DNA from: Anthopleura xanthogrammica
Lineage: Eukaryota > Cnidaria > Anthozoa > Actiniaria > Actiniidae
Length of the DNA stretch: 64,000 nucleotides
Reading direction: 5' to 3'
NCBI GenBank assembly: GCA_964019055.1
Contig: OZ025221.1
Location: 10,071,106-10,135,105, forward strand
The notes beneath the pieces are model-generated. The model was not told the DNA's origin. It did not search any database and worked only from the letters and a program-made list of their open reading frames with translations. Position numbers and translations under genes: made by a program. Below, one piece after another: positions 30,029 through 42,166 of the stretch; position 1 is the first letter of the stretch; each line of letters opens with the position of its first letter.

Positions 30029-31060
30029 ATGCTAAAGAATAAAGTTTGACAAACGACTAAAGACTGAATGCATTCAACATGGACGCCATGAGGAACTCGT
30101 GCAGGATTACATCACAACGAGGCTGTAACACAGGAAGCCCGGGGATATTTTGATGATTACGCAAGAAGTGGGAAAGACATTTTATCCATCTTTCAAGGAC
30201 CGTTAAACGCCCTAAAATGTTGGTAGGAGGCTAGGCTTGAAATCATAGTATACTAGTATGTAGAACACCAAATGCAGGAGCATTATTATTATTATTATAG
30301 CTAAAATGTGAAAATGTAGTGAATATTAGCAAAAAGTGGGTCATAGTCTCCCAGCCCCTCCCCACTGTGGTCCCTGCCACCTCAGGACTGGAATTGGCCA
30401 GTTCTTGCTTCACCCTACTGAATGGCTAACAAGACATTACCCTCCCCCCCAAATGAATAAAAATATCTTTAGCACAAAGGACAGAATGTTTTAGGCTGTG
30501 AGTAATTGCATCTATGGGTAGTGAGGGGGCTTAGATATTTGGAAAATATTGTCAACTAGTAAGTTATACTAGTTGATATGAGCAAAAGGTATTGGGGGGG
30601 GGGGGGGGGCTAAAAAAAACAGTCCTTCCCCCTTCATGGTACCTGCTTGAACTGTTAATCAGCAACATATTCATCATAAATAATCAACGAGCCATAAAAT
30701 TAGTCAATATTATTATGGATAAAACCAATATCGGTTAACAAACTTGCTCACATTGAATGATTTCTTTATTGGCAAAAATTTTACTATTCAGACATGTTAT
30801 TTGTTGCCGTATACAATGTAAAGGAAGCACTAGACTTTTGGCTCGTTTCTTCGTTCTGTTCAGAAAAATTATTTACCATATAAAAATAAACAGAGGGGTT
30901 TCATGACAAAATGTTGTAAGGCAAAACAACTGAAGTTTTCCCATTTTGGGGGCAAAATCAGTTGCATTGTTCCTACCTAAAGGTTGACTGCCGTGGAATT
31001 GATGGGAAATCATTGTATCACTAACCTCCCTGTCTAAAATGCTTTGTGAAAAGATACAAT
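30029..31060. other. intergenic between U2AF2 and RSL1D1-like gene
   Basis: Promoter side of U2AF2 and 3' side of the RSL1D1-like gene. It contains a 16-G tract (30594-30609) and a short TTA run near 30283. No coding sequence seen. Confidence 0.65.
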
Positions 31061-31066
31061 TTTATT
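31061..31066 (-). terminator. AATAAA polyadenylation signal
   Basis: AATAAA on the minus strand, 36 nt past the RSL1D1-like stop codon. This implies a very short 3' UTR. Confidence 0.5.
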
Positions 31067-31101
31067 TTTGTTTTTTCATTTTTAAAATCATTACAATCAG
31101 A

Positions 31102-33301
31102 CTAGCTTTCTTCCTCTTCTGAATCTGATTCATTTTCTTTCTCATTAACCTTTCTTTTTTTCTGCTTCTTATTTTTTTTTGTGTCCTTCTGTTTCTCAGC
31201 TGATTCTGATTGTATTGCTACTGGCCTTTCTGGGAGAGAGTTATAAATAGGTAAAGACACTGAATCTGAGGTCTTTATGTTCAGTGATTTGATATTTTTC
31301 CAGCCACGAGGAATAATATTTGCAATGCCTCTGGCAGTTTCCAATATATTTGCAGAAACTTCTTCTTCTGTTAGTCCTGTGTGTCCAATTTTGATGGCAC
31401 TAAAATCAAACAAAAAATTCATATAAAGCTTTCTTTGTTTTGGTTATGACATATGATATCCTTGAGGTGCATTTTAAAGACTGTGAAGATCAAAACTCCA
31501 CATAATTCAGAGTTGAAAAAGGATGTTTTTACTTTGAGTCCAGCACCTTTATCAGTATGCTAAATACTCTTAAGCATTGTGTGGGTAAATGAAAGATTGA
31601 TTGATGAATTTAACCTAGACTACTCACCTGCAAGAACCATGGCCAAGAGAGATATATGTGCTCTGTAAGACTTTATTGATTTCTCCTTTTAAGTCTTTCT
31701 TCTTCAAACTGACAGGAATTGGGAATCTAAATTTATGCAATTTGTCAATATTAATTCTCTGAATCTAGGATTTCATTAGAATTTCAAGTACGTAGGCAAA
31801 TAGTTTACTTTATTTAGGTTGTTGTAATAGGACATAGGGACATAGGATGGCAAAAGTAGGTCTGGGAGGCTCAGATATGGAAAGTAGATGGCAGAGCTTG
31901 CTGGTTGCCAGGTAATTATTGATATTTTACAGTAATACAGTCTCTTATAAGGGTTTCAGTGATGAATAGTAAAAAGCATTTTTGAAATCCAATCAATTAA
32001 TTGATCATTAGCTTACTTTTTTCTAGCATAGAAAGCTTTCCCAAGAAACTTTGGCAGTAGATGGTAGATATCATCATCACATATGAACAAGTCATACAAA
32101 CTGGCTAGCTGTCGTTTGGATTCATAGGACTTGTAATTCTTTTTTAGTTTTGTCAGACTGATAACCTAAAAGAGAAGGCAATCATAAAAATACTTTTAAG
32201 CATTACACTCTCCCTAAAATAAAGGATAGAATCTTTATCCCTCACTCTCTTGGAACTATTGTAGGTAATTTGTATGGAAATAAGTTAATGTTACCCCACA
32301 ATGTAAATAATAAACTGATATGTACCTTCTTAACAGATGTAACCCCAGCTGACTGGAGAAGTTCCTTGACAAGTTTTCCTTCAGATTTAGTGATAAGACA
32401 AACTTCAGAGTCATCTGGATGTAGTGAATTACTAATGGGTCTGAAATATAGATCTCATTCATTAGATTTCTCTGTACTAATAACAATAACCAGTGTTGTT
32501 ATTTCTATGGTTTTCAAAGAGTTCATGGAATGGCTTCAAGCCCATACCAAGTGGTGGTTGGAAGGTGTGAAAGAACTCCCTCCCCCTCCCCCCTCCTTCC
32601 CCTCTTTTCAATGTTACTAATACTTCAACCATAAAAAGTGAAGGATACCAACTAAGGGATGGCAGAGCTATGGGGGGGGGGGGGAGGGGGGATTTTTCCT
32701 TTTGCATACTAGTCTTTTATATTTTCTAATCTTAGCCATGCACCCTTACTTATTCCCTTTAATTTGCATACTAAATCAAATTCCCAACTTTAAAACGTGC
32801 TCTGCCATCCCTGCAACCCCCCTTTCCTTGTGATATGGATTGTTCTGGATTATGACATCAAAGTAAATCCTAACCCACTGTTTTGTACTCACATTCTCTT
32901 GGGTTTCTTATCGGGTGCTGGGATTTTCTTCAGAGCCAAAATCATCCATAACATCTGTTGGCCTCCAAGCAAATTTGGTTTACTTTTCTCCTTCTCTTCA
33001 ACGTGCTTCAGGAGAGCAGACACAGCCAAATCAACCTGTACAAGTAAGACAAAATACTTTTAAAATATAACAAAAAATATACTTCTAAATTCTTTATTTC
33101 GTTCTTACACAATGTTTTGTACACAACATTTTATGCCTAAATCAAGCTATTGATTCGACAAATATCCCATTATTTTGATTCCCATAGAAGATATGTAGTT
33201 AGTGATATTAATTCTGTTAGTATTACTGCTTTTCTTCGTTTTTTTCTTACCTGTTTTTGGTTTAGAATACACTCTCGTACAACCTTCGCTTTATCCGCCA
33301 T
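31102..33301 (-). CDS. RSL1D1: RSL1D1-like ribosomal L1-domain nucleolar protein, 284 aa
   Basis: Exons (minus): 33301-33251, 33035-32893, 32440-32326, 32165-32017, 31726-31628, 31399-31102; 855 nt, all junctions in phase. A ribosomal-L1-fold protein of the RSL1D1/Utp30/Cic1 group, which act in the nucleolus in rRNA processing. The L1 domain spans about residues 15-240: LGGQQMLWMILALKKIP, then a stretch that includes YDLFICDDDIYHLLPKFLGK, followed by FPIPVSL and STYISLGHGSCSAIKIGHTG, the characteristic L1-type end. The C-terminus is a short lysine-rich stretch (KKNKKQKKRKVNEKE) followed by an acidic SDSEEEES end. Human RSL1D1 has about 490 aa with a long basic tail; this one lacks most of it, so orthology is likely but not certain. 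The start codon lies in AAGATGGCGGA. It is divergent from BCCT copy 1, about 610 bp away. Confidence 0.9.
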
Positions 33302-33914
33302 CTTGGAACACGTGCTGCTAAACAATACCGCTGTCCATAAAACAGCTGATTCATAATTTCCCATAAGCCTTTTCGAGACTCGAGTTGACAAATTCTTTCA
33401 GGTTCTTTATCCCTTTCTTTCTTTCTTTCTTTCTTTCTTCCTTTTTTTTTATCTCCAATTATCTTTATGTCTCAAATCAACGAGAAAGTGCGCGCACTCA
33501 TAATTACCAATCATAAAAAAAAATACATAGTTTTCGTCAGATTATGAAATTATTGCACAGCAACTAAAATTTTTATTTTTAATATAATCTCGAAGACTTT
33601 TTTGACGATTCTTGTCAGTTTTCTCTTAATCTAAGCTGTGCGCATGATATTTATTCCAGTATAACAGTTCTTGTGCAAGTATCAGTATTGTTTAGCGCCT
33701 TATTTCTTTGTTTTATTGTTCTCTTTGACGCATACTTTCTATTTTTACGACAAATACAAAGACACGGTTTGATTGCGTGGCTTTCACTTTAAGACAAAAA
33801 CATTCTTGAGTTTCTGCTTTTATAACCCACGAAAATATGTTAAGATGAGGATATAAATATCTTAAAATATTCAAACAGAAATCATTCACTTTAGTCGATG
33901 TACATCAGAAGAAG
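33302..33914. promoter_or_regulatory. divergent promoter region RSL1D1-like / BCCT copy 1
   Basis: 613 bp between two divergently transcribed genes. Contains a CTTT microsatellite (33412-33438, broken at the end) and, 56-63 bp before the BCCT start, the TATA-like TATAAATA at 33852-33859. No such element is obvious on the RSL1D1 side, which fits a TATA-less housekeeping promoter. Confidence 0.5.
33852..33859 (+). promoter_or_regulatory. TATA-like box of BCCT copy 1
   Basis: TATAAATA about 60 bp upstream of the ATG at 33915, which would place transcription start near 33880. BCCT copy 2 has a similar AT-rich element (42221-42230) at nearly the same distance from its own ATG. Confidence 0.45.
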
Positions 33915-36900
33915 ATGGCCGTTGTAGACGAGCACGAAACACGAAGAAAGTGCCGCACTCTTAAATTTAAAATCTTTCGCTACTTCAGAGTAGACTTCAA
34001 TCCTGTGGTGACATTTGTCTCCGCGGTTTTGATCTGGGGATTCGTGATATTTTGTCTCCAATGGACCGACACAGCTAAACAAGAAATCCCAAAATGGAAG
34101 AATTGGATAACTCTAACTTGGACATGGCTGTATATCGGGACACAAGATGTATGGGCTGTGTTCATCCTCTATCTACTTTTCTCCAAGTACGGCAAGTTAA
34201 AGCTTGGCAAGCCTAATGATAAACCAGAGTATGGTGACGCTACTTACTTCACTATGCTGTTCGCTGCTGGTATTGGTGTTGGGTTGTTCTTCTTCGGTGT
34301 CGCAGAACCAATCTATCACTACCAACCCAGTCATAAAACAATCTGGGGAAACCGTTATCAAGGAAGGTATGGCAATTTTAGAATTAATGAATCAATTTAT
34401 CTCTAAAAAATCTTACTAGTTTTAATGCTCGGAAACTCGCATTTATAAATTTTGAGCGATTTCTAAAAGTTAGCGCTAACGGTTAGCACAAAATACGTTG
34501 GGTGAGAATTACAAAAGTCCTCAAAAAATCAACTACTGATTACTTATGATTTAACTGAATTTCCATATTACAATCCACTTAATTCAGAATCCCAGTTGCG
34601 CACTCGATCCCTGCTTGGACTCTAACCAATAATAGGAAAACGAACCTAAGTACGTGTTCATTCATGTTTTTCTCTCACAACACGCTAGGAAATATCGTAT
34701 TTTTAGACAAATTGATATCTTTAACAATTTAGTTTTAATTGTAACCAAAGTTTTGCAGTCTTCAAGTAAAGTACTTCAAACTTAGCTAATTTGAAGTCAA
34801 ACTTAATCAAACTTTATTACCAAAACTGGAGACGTGCTGGTAACCAAACCAACAAATTTCCCTAAATTTCCATTGTTTTAAAAGGTGTTTACCAAGCCTT
34901 CACTGCGCACAGTCATTCGCCACAAAACCTAATTATACACATGCGCAGTGACCAGACCACGTCATAAACATTTTTTTGGGGGGTTAGGGTTACTTGCGCA
35001 TTTTAATTCATCCAAACCCCAGAAACGTAACCTTCCAGAACCAGAGCAGTGGGATAAGAAAAACTACATTATAAATTATGGAATGTATAAACAAATATAT
35101 ACTGCATAAAAAGAAATGAATAATCATAAGCGCGCGCAATACCTTGTGTTCGAGGTCTGTTCTCTGATCCTAATTTGTGTGAATACATGTGCGCGCAACC
35201 CAGAGAAGGAGGACTAGCTCATCAAAGGTCGTATGCGCACATTAGGACTTATGCGCAACGGTAAAGAAAGCTTGTCATATAGTCTTCAATATTTAGAAAA
35301 ACCTTGTACTACATTAAAATAATTATGAAATTTTTCCGATAACAACATCCTTTAATTTCTTTTCCTCTTAGGTATTCAGATAACCAGCGCGCACAAGATG
35401 CCATAAACCTGACCCTTTTTCACTGGGGTGTACATGGCTGGGTCGTCTATACTCTGATTGGACTCATCCTCGGTTATTTGTCCCATTGTAAAGGCATGCC
35501 CATGACCATGAGATCGTGTTTCCATCCTCTTCTTGGTGACAAAATCTTTGGTACAATTGGTGATCTCATCGACATCCTGTCAGTAGTCTGCACCATGCTT
35601 GGTGTTTGTACTAGTCTTGGTCTTGGGGTCATCCAGCTCAACAGCGGTTTCCACCGAATGAATAATGACATCGCGGAGGACAAATATACTCAAGTCATCA
35701 TTATCTGGTGCATCACTGCCTTGGCTACCGTATCTGTCATCAGTGGTCTCAAGCTGGGCATCCGTCGTCTGAGCGAGCTCTGTTTCTCTATCGGCATGTT
35801 CCTGTGGTTTGTGGTCTTCTTCTACGATGACACTTGGTACATTCTAAACCTCTTTGTGCAGAGCGTTGGCTACTACCTGCAGTGGCTACTTCAGCTGGGC
35901 TTCCACACCGACGCTTTTGCACAGCTTGGAGACGCTCCAGACAAGAGGCAAGCACCAGAATGGATGAACGACTGGACTATCTTCTACTGGGGCTGGTGGA
36001 TCGCTTGGTCACCTTTCGTTGGCACCTTCGTTGCAAGGATATCCCGTGGTCGTACCATTAGAGAATTTATCATGTACACTCTGACAATCCCTACAATCTA
36101 TTCTCTGATGTGGTTCTCTGTGTTTGGTGGTGCAGGTTTACGCATGGAGAGAGCAGCAGCCAATGCAAAAATCACTTGCAGCTCTCCACTGGGTGGAGCG
36201 AATTCCACAGAGTCTCTTGGAGGCCTGTACCGGTTGTCCTGCCGTCCTTCTGTCAGTATGTGGTTTGACCTGATGGACCAATATGGTGGTCTTGGGGATT
36301 TCCTGTCCGGCATGTCCATCGTGGGTTTGATCCTTTACTTCGTGACCAGCTCAGACAGTGGTTCTCTTGTGATTGACAGCTTATCAGCCAATGGCCATCC
36401 AGATCCACCAGTACTTCAGAGGATCTTCTGGGCGCTGACCGAAGGAGCAACTGCTACAGCTCTTCTCTGGACAGGCGGTACCCAGGCTCTTGCAGCTCTC
36501 CAAGCAGTTTCCATTTGCTCAGGACTCTTCTACACTGTCTTACTCAACTTCATTTGCGTGGCCTTGTGGAGGCTTCTAAAGGTCGAAGTTGGTGACCTGG
36601 ATCCAAATGGACCACAGTTCACCATGGGGATATTAGACATCTTCTACCATCCTTCTTGTAAGCTGTTTGCCAGATTTATCGTAGCAATAACTGCACCTTG
36701 GTGGCCAATTGGTAAAGCCGCTGGGAAGTTACGCGGCTCCAAATCATACCGATATGTTGCCATGGCAATTATGGCTGTTGCTTTCTATGGATGGATCATT
36801 CTAGAGATCCTTCAAGTGCTTGAGCCTGGCTTGGCGTACGTGGGTTGGGCTGTACTGTTCGGTTTCGTTGTATTTGCTGCTGGCGTTCGTTCTCAGATCC

Positions 36901-37127
36901 GTGATCAGTATGAAATCAATGGCAATCTTGCCGAGGATTTCTTCGCAGTGCTCTTGCTCTATCCATTAGCTGCATTGCAGATGGAGGAGGAAATGGCCGA
37001 CAATCTAAGCCCGAATATCGAGATCGGTGCGTCTACCTACACCATGGATAGTCTACCCGAGAAAATCACCCAGGAAATCAATGGCGATTGTGATGAAAAG
37101 CAGTATAAGTTAACAGAGAAGTTGTAG
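33915..37127 (+). CDS. BCCT-family betaine/choline/carnitine transporter, copy 1, 735 aa
   Basis: Exons 33915-34366 and 35372-37127 joined in phase 2; 2,208 nt. BCCT proteins are 12-helix LeuT-fold symporters that import quaternary-amine osmolytes such as glycine betaine, choline, carnitine or DMSP. Signatures: AAGIGVGLFFFGVAEP (about 117-132), the glycine-rich substrate segment; DWTIFYWGWWIAWSPFVG (about 352-368), which carries the aromatic box for the ammonium head group; ARISRGRTIREF; TSSDSGSLVIDSLSANG (near 476), the conserved motif after the box. Many hydrophobic segments are visible, including VVTFVSAVLIWGFVIF near 31. Compared with bacterial BetP (595 aa) it has a long helix 7-8 loop with an NST sequon and a 60-residue C-terminal tail. 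Copy 2 at 38494-42166 is inverted and convergent. Substrate and coupling ion cannot be fixed from sequence. Confidence 0.95.
35372..36669 (+). repeat. near-identical inverted arm shared by the BCCT pair
   Basis: These 1,298 bp match the complement of 38940-40237 at equal length, without net indels and with few substitutions. The match starts exactly at the exon 2 boundary and ends at the codons for SCKLF; beyond that the last 150 or so codons and the introns diverge strongly. Confidence 0.9.
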
Positions 37128-38493
37128 GACTCTCAGAACACATCTGAGGTGAGCGCAAACTAAAGAGCGCTGAGAGAACGTATACGAAATATTAACAATA
37201 GGAAGTTAAAAAAGCATTAGTAAAACTTGTACTAAACAAAGAATTTGTGTTGGCCAAGAAATACTGATACCATTTATGGTAACCGCTCTTGACCAATTGG
37301 AAATAGAGATTGAAGCGCATTGTCCAATCACATGCAAAAGCCATCTGAGCGTTACTTGTGCGAAGCAACTAGTTAACAAGTCATTATATGTGATATTAAC
37401 GTAAATAAAACTTACTTTATTTGATCTGGGTTAATGCTTCCTGGCATGGTTTTTTGCGCACCGACTTTGGCCAGCTTTTCCAAGTATGATGTCATTATTA
37501 AACCCAAACTTTATCTTTCCAAACTCAAACCCACTCATATCTGTTTTTCAGTTTTTATATCTTGAAAGCAATACATGTTATAGCGCATAAAGGACCGCGG
37601 GGCGCCGTCAAAAGTGCGTGCGTCCGCGCTTGGGGTAGAGGGCTTAGATTTTAAAATATCGATTATTGTATATTAGACTTGGGGGACCCAAAAGTTCTTT
37701 GGCGAATTCCATTGCGCCAAATCTTTTCCCATCGATCTTTCTAACTTCCCTCTTTCCATATATTAAAGACCCCCTCCTCCCTCTAGAAAGAGTCGTTTAC
37801 TCAAAGAACCAAGTATTAACATGACTGTTAGATTTATTAAGAAAAAATTCAATCCTACGTATTCTATCAGTAGTGCACACTATATTTACTTATCACTCAC
37901 GAGATAACCAGATAGGGTTACCCGCCTCCTTATCTCCTTTTCACTTACGCGTATATGTAAATAAGCTATTATTACTTATGAATAGCTAGGTATAAAATAA
38001 CGTAAAAAATTAGCAATATAAAAAACCGAAAATCAAAGTGCGCATAAATGAGATCTTTAAAAAGAGGGTGTTTCTTAGAAACGCCTTAATTGACATCCAC
38101 CAAAACGTAGTTTGTTGCGACTGACTCCGCGCATGCGACTGTTATCGACTATCACGTGCAATGGATATATTCCTCATAGTAGAGTGATTCTCATAAACCC
38201 ATGAAATACACTTTAGAGTATTACGCACTACTTCACTCTGATTCTTTTGTTTTCTTTTGTGTTTATCTGACTATTACACTTTAATTAGTACACTTTGTTT
38301 CACGGGTTAATGAAAACCACTCTAATACAATATTGAATGTAAATTAAACCTCAATGAGGTGTTATGTTAAATTCAATTTTAGTTAAAACCTCACCGCAGC
38401 TGACTAAGCCCGGTTCATTTTGAATAAGTATGGTTATAGTTTATAGTACAAAGTATATAAGTATATAGTAAAAAGAGTACGTCACACAAGTTT
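37128..38493. other. convergent intergenic region between BCCT genes
   Basis: 1.37 kb between the two convergent stop codons; no coding sequence. It is not a continuation of the inverted repeat: the arms lie within the exons, so this is the unique loop. Confidence 0.65.
37404..37409 (+). terminator. AATAAA polyadenylation signal
   Basis: AATAAA about 277 nt past the BCCT copy 1 stop codon, followed by a T-rich stretch. Confidence 0.5.
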
Positions 38494-41400
38494 TTAAGAT
38501 GAGATGGATAGTTTTCTCTTGTATGTACCGTTCACGTCATCAGGATTCTTTTCCATTTCATCCAGCGCCATGTTTGTTTGTGCGTTGGCCTTTGTACCTA
38601 TTTCTATCTCTCCGCCTTTCATTTGCTCTTCCATCTGCATGGCTGTTAACGGATACGCCAACATCACAGCAAAGAAATCTTCACCAAGGTTACCCAGGAT
38701 ATTGTACTTCTCCCTCATGTGAGAACGAGTACCAGTGGCTGATGCAAAGAACCCGAACAGTACAGCCCAACCCACGTACGCCAAGCCAGGTTCGACCACT
38801 TGAAGGATCTCTAGAAGGATCCAGCCATAGAAAGGGATTGCCAAGCACACCATTGACACATAACGGTTAGAGTTGTATAACTTTCCTGTAGCATTACCCA
38901 ATGGCCACCATGGAGCAAAGATTGCTACGATAAGCCTTACAAACAGCTTACAAGAAGGATGGTAGAAGATGTCTAATATCCCCATGGTGAACTGTGGTCC
39001 ATTTGGATCCAGGTCACCAACTTCGACCTTAAGAAGCCTCCACAAAGCAACACAGACGAAGTTGAGTAAGGCGGTGTAGAAGAGTCCTGAGCAAATAGAA
39101 ACTGCTTGGAGAGCTGCAAGAGCCTGGGTACCGCCTGTCCAGAGAAGTGCTGTAGCAGTTGCTCCTTCGGTCAGCGCCCAGAAGACCCTTTGAAGTACTG
39201 GTGGATCTGGATGGCCATTTGCTGATAAGCTATCAATCACAAGAGAACCACTGTCTGAGCTGGTCACGAAGTAAAGGATCAAACCCACGATGGACATGCC
39301 GGACAGGAAATCCCCAAGACCACCATATTGATCCATCAGGTCAAACCACATATTGACAGAAGGACGGCAGGACAACCGGTACAGGCCTCCAAGAGACTCT
39401 GTGGAATTCCCTCCACCCAGTGGAGAGCTGCAAGTGATATTTGCATTGGCTGCTGCTCTCTCCATGCGTAGACCTGCACCACCAAACACAGAGAACCACA
39501 TCAGAGAATAGATTGTAGGGATTGTCAGAGTGTACATGATGAACTCTCTAATGGTACGACCACGGGATATCCTTGCAATGAAGGTGCCAACGAAAGGTGA
39601 CCAAGCGATCCACCAGCCCCAGTAGAAGATGGTCCAGTCGTTCATCCATCCTGGTGCTTGCCTCTTGTCGGGAGCGTCTCCAGCCTGTGCAAAAGCGTCG
39701 GTGTGGAAGCCCAGCTGAACTAGCCACTGCAGGTAGTAGCCAACGCTCTGCACAAAGATGTTTAGAATGTACCAAGTGTCATCGTAGAAGAAGACCACAA
39801 ACCACAGGAACATGCCGATAGAGAAACAGAGCTCGCTCAGACGACGGATTCCAAGCTTGAGACCACTGATGACAGATGCAGTAGCCAAGGCAGTGATGCA
39901 CCAGATAATGATGACTTGGGTATATTTGTCCTCGGCGATGTCATTATTCAAGCGATGGAAACCGCTGTTGAGCTGGATGACCCCAAGACCAAGACTAGTA
40001 CAAACACCAAGCATGGTGCAGACCACTGACAGGATGTCGATGAGATCACCAAGTGTACCAAAGATTTTGTCACCAAGAAGAGGATGGAAACACGATCTCA
40101 TGGTCATGGGCATGCCTTTACAATGGGACAAATAACCGAGGATGAGTCCAATCAGAGTATAGACGACCCAGCCATGTACACCCCAGTGAAAAAGGGTCAG
40201 GTTTATGGCATCTTGTGCGCGCTGATTATCTGAATACCTAAGTGGAAAACAAATCAATGAAGAATATCGTTATCATTGCGTTGTTTCTTATTCATTTTTA
40301 TTGTCTTTCCTCTATTTTTTGGCTGGCAACTTGTGAAGAGCTTTTGAGAAAATGGTTGGCATATTAACATCACAATGCTATGGTTAGTAAACATATGAAT
40401 TATCGCTCTAGAGACTGTAAGGACTTTCATTAACTTAGCAAACATCAAACCAACCAACCACGTCACACTTACTAATTTTTACCACCACAATAACCACTAC
40501 TTTCATAGCACCCTCGGGCATGAGTGCCATGTCAAGGACTCTGTGAAGAGTTCATCAATTTGTCATTCTCGTGAGATGTGACTATAAATACTATTCTTTT
40601 GTGAAGTTTATCTAAATCTATTAATCTGAAATAATTACTGTCACGTTGATAGGTTACGAAGACATATCTTCGTCAAGGAGCGTGTGGGTTGGCATACACA
40701 TAAGTCATTAAATAGTTAACATAATTAGACGTGAGAAATCGGTATCGCTAGTCAAACCCTGCATTGATTAAGTCATGTCTTTCACCAACCCGATACGAAA
40801 CCGAATTACGTAAAAGGGAGTCTACGGAACCAAGCTAAACTAAACAGTTGTAAAGACCATTCACGATGTTAGGAAAATTAATATGTCAGATAGTCTGTAA
40901 TTAAATTATCATTGAAGATATAATTGAAGGCATTTACACAGTTCTTAAAATCACCCGACCGAACCACCACCCAAAAAAAATAAAAAAATAAGGGCTTGAA
41001 ATGCTTTAAAAACGGCTTGGCTCTTTTCAACTTGGCTTTTTCCATCTGAGCCCTTCTTTTTGATTCCAAAGAATTAGTAACATGAAGTTTAGACACAAAA
41101 TATGGATATAATAGTTATTTGCAACTATTTTCGTGATAAGATATGAAATATTTAACAAAAATTACTCTACTGGAAAGAGTATTAATACGACGCTCGTGTG
41201 GACTGAGATTCTTGTCTGAGAATGAGACTGAGAATCAAGTCTATTTGGTTTAGAATTCCGTTATCTTCATAACTCTTTAACATCAATTTTACAAATGTGC
41301 ATCGTTGTTGCTATAAACTTTCGAAACAATTAATTTTTCTGCCTAGCTTGACTTTACCATGAAAACTTACCAGGATAACTAGATATGTTTTTAAAAGCGG

Positions 41401-42166
41401 TGATGAATTGAATATTTTTTTGATATTTTTGATAAACGAAATTAGCATATGGTTGAGTGGGTTTGTTTTGGCCTATGTCTTAATGCAAACATTGGATAAT
41501 AGTACTGATAATAGAACTGAAACTAGTGTTAAAGGGCATGATTTGTCAAAATAAATTTGTCAAAGTGCATTTTTAGTGAGCTTTGGAAGCTTCTTTATCA
41601 ATAAAAAGACGGCGGCAAGTGAGATAACATTCCTTTATCATACATCACACCCAGGGTGCATTCCTTTGCAAAACTAATTGATAAAAATGTGTTAAAGGAT
41701 TTTTACGGCCATACCTTCCTTGATAACGATTTCCCCAAGGCGTTTTATGGCTTGGTTGGTAGTGAAAAACTGGCTCTGCGACACCAAAGTAGAACAATCC
41801 AACACCAATACCAGCAGCGAACAGCATAGTGAAGTAAGTAGCGTCACCATACTCTGGTTTATCATTAGGCTTGCCAAGCTTTAACTTGCCGTACTTGGAG
41901 AAAAGCAGGTAGAGGATGAACACAGCCCATACATCTTGTGTCCCGATATACAGCCATGTCCAAGTTAGAGTTATCCAATTCTTCCATGTTGGTAACACCT
42001 CCTTGGCCTGTCCTGTCCATTGTAAGCAGTAAATGACAAACCCCCATATCAGAATAGCAGATGCGATGGTCACAACGGGATTGACCTCTATTCGGATAAA
42101 ACGAAATATCTTGAATTTAACATTACGGCATCTGTTTCTCAAGTCCTCTCCGTCAAAATCCGCCAT
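38494..42166 (-). CDS. BCCT-family betaine/choline/carnitine transporter, copy 2, 731 aa
   Basis: Exons (minus): 42166-41715 and 40237-38494, joined in phase 2 at the same position as copy 1; 2,196 nt. Exon 1 has exactly the same length (452 nt) as in copy 1. Same BCCT signatures: AAGIGVGLFYFGVAEP, DWTIFYWGWWIAWSPFVG, ARISRGRTIREF, TSSDSGSLVIDSL. The first 60 or so residues (MADFDGEDLRNRCRNVKFKI) and the stretch from SCKLF to the C-terminus (MEEQMKGGEIEIGTK...) differ markedly from copy 1, while the middle is almost identical. The introns (1,477 versus 1,005 bp) are unalike. All motifs are intact, so both copies look functional; they may differ in trafficking or regulation through their ends. 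The shared intron position predates the duplication. Confidence 0.95.

Noticed and set aside
38499..40135. Several 65-123 codon plus-strand frames across BCCT copy 2 and matching ones across copy 1
   Set aside because: They are antisense or frame-shifted shadows of the two transporter exons; their parallel occurrence simply reflects the near-identical cores.
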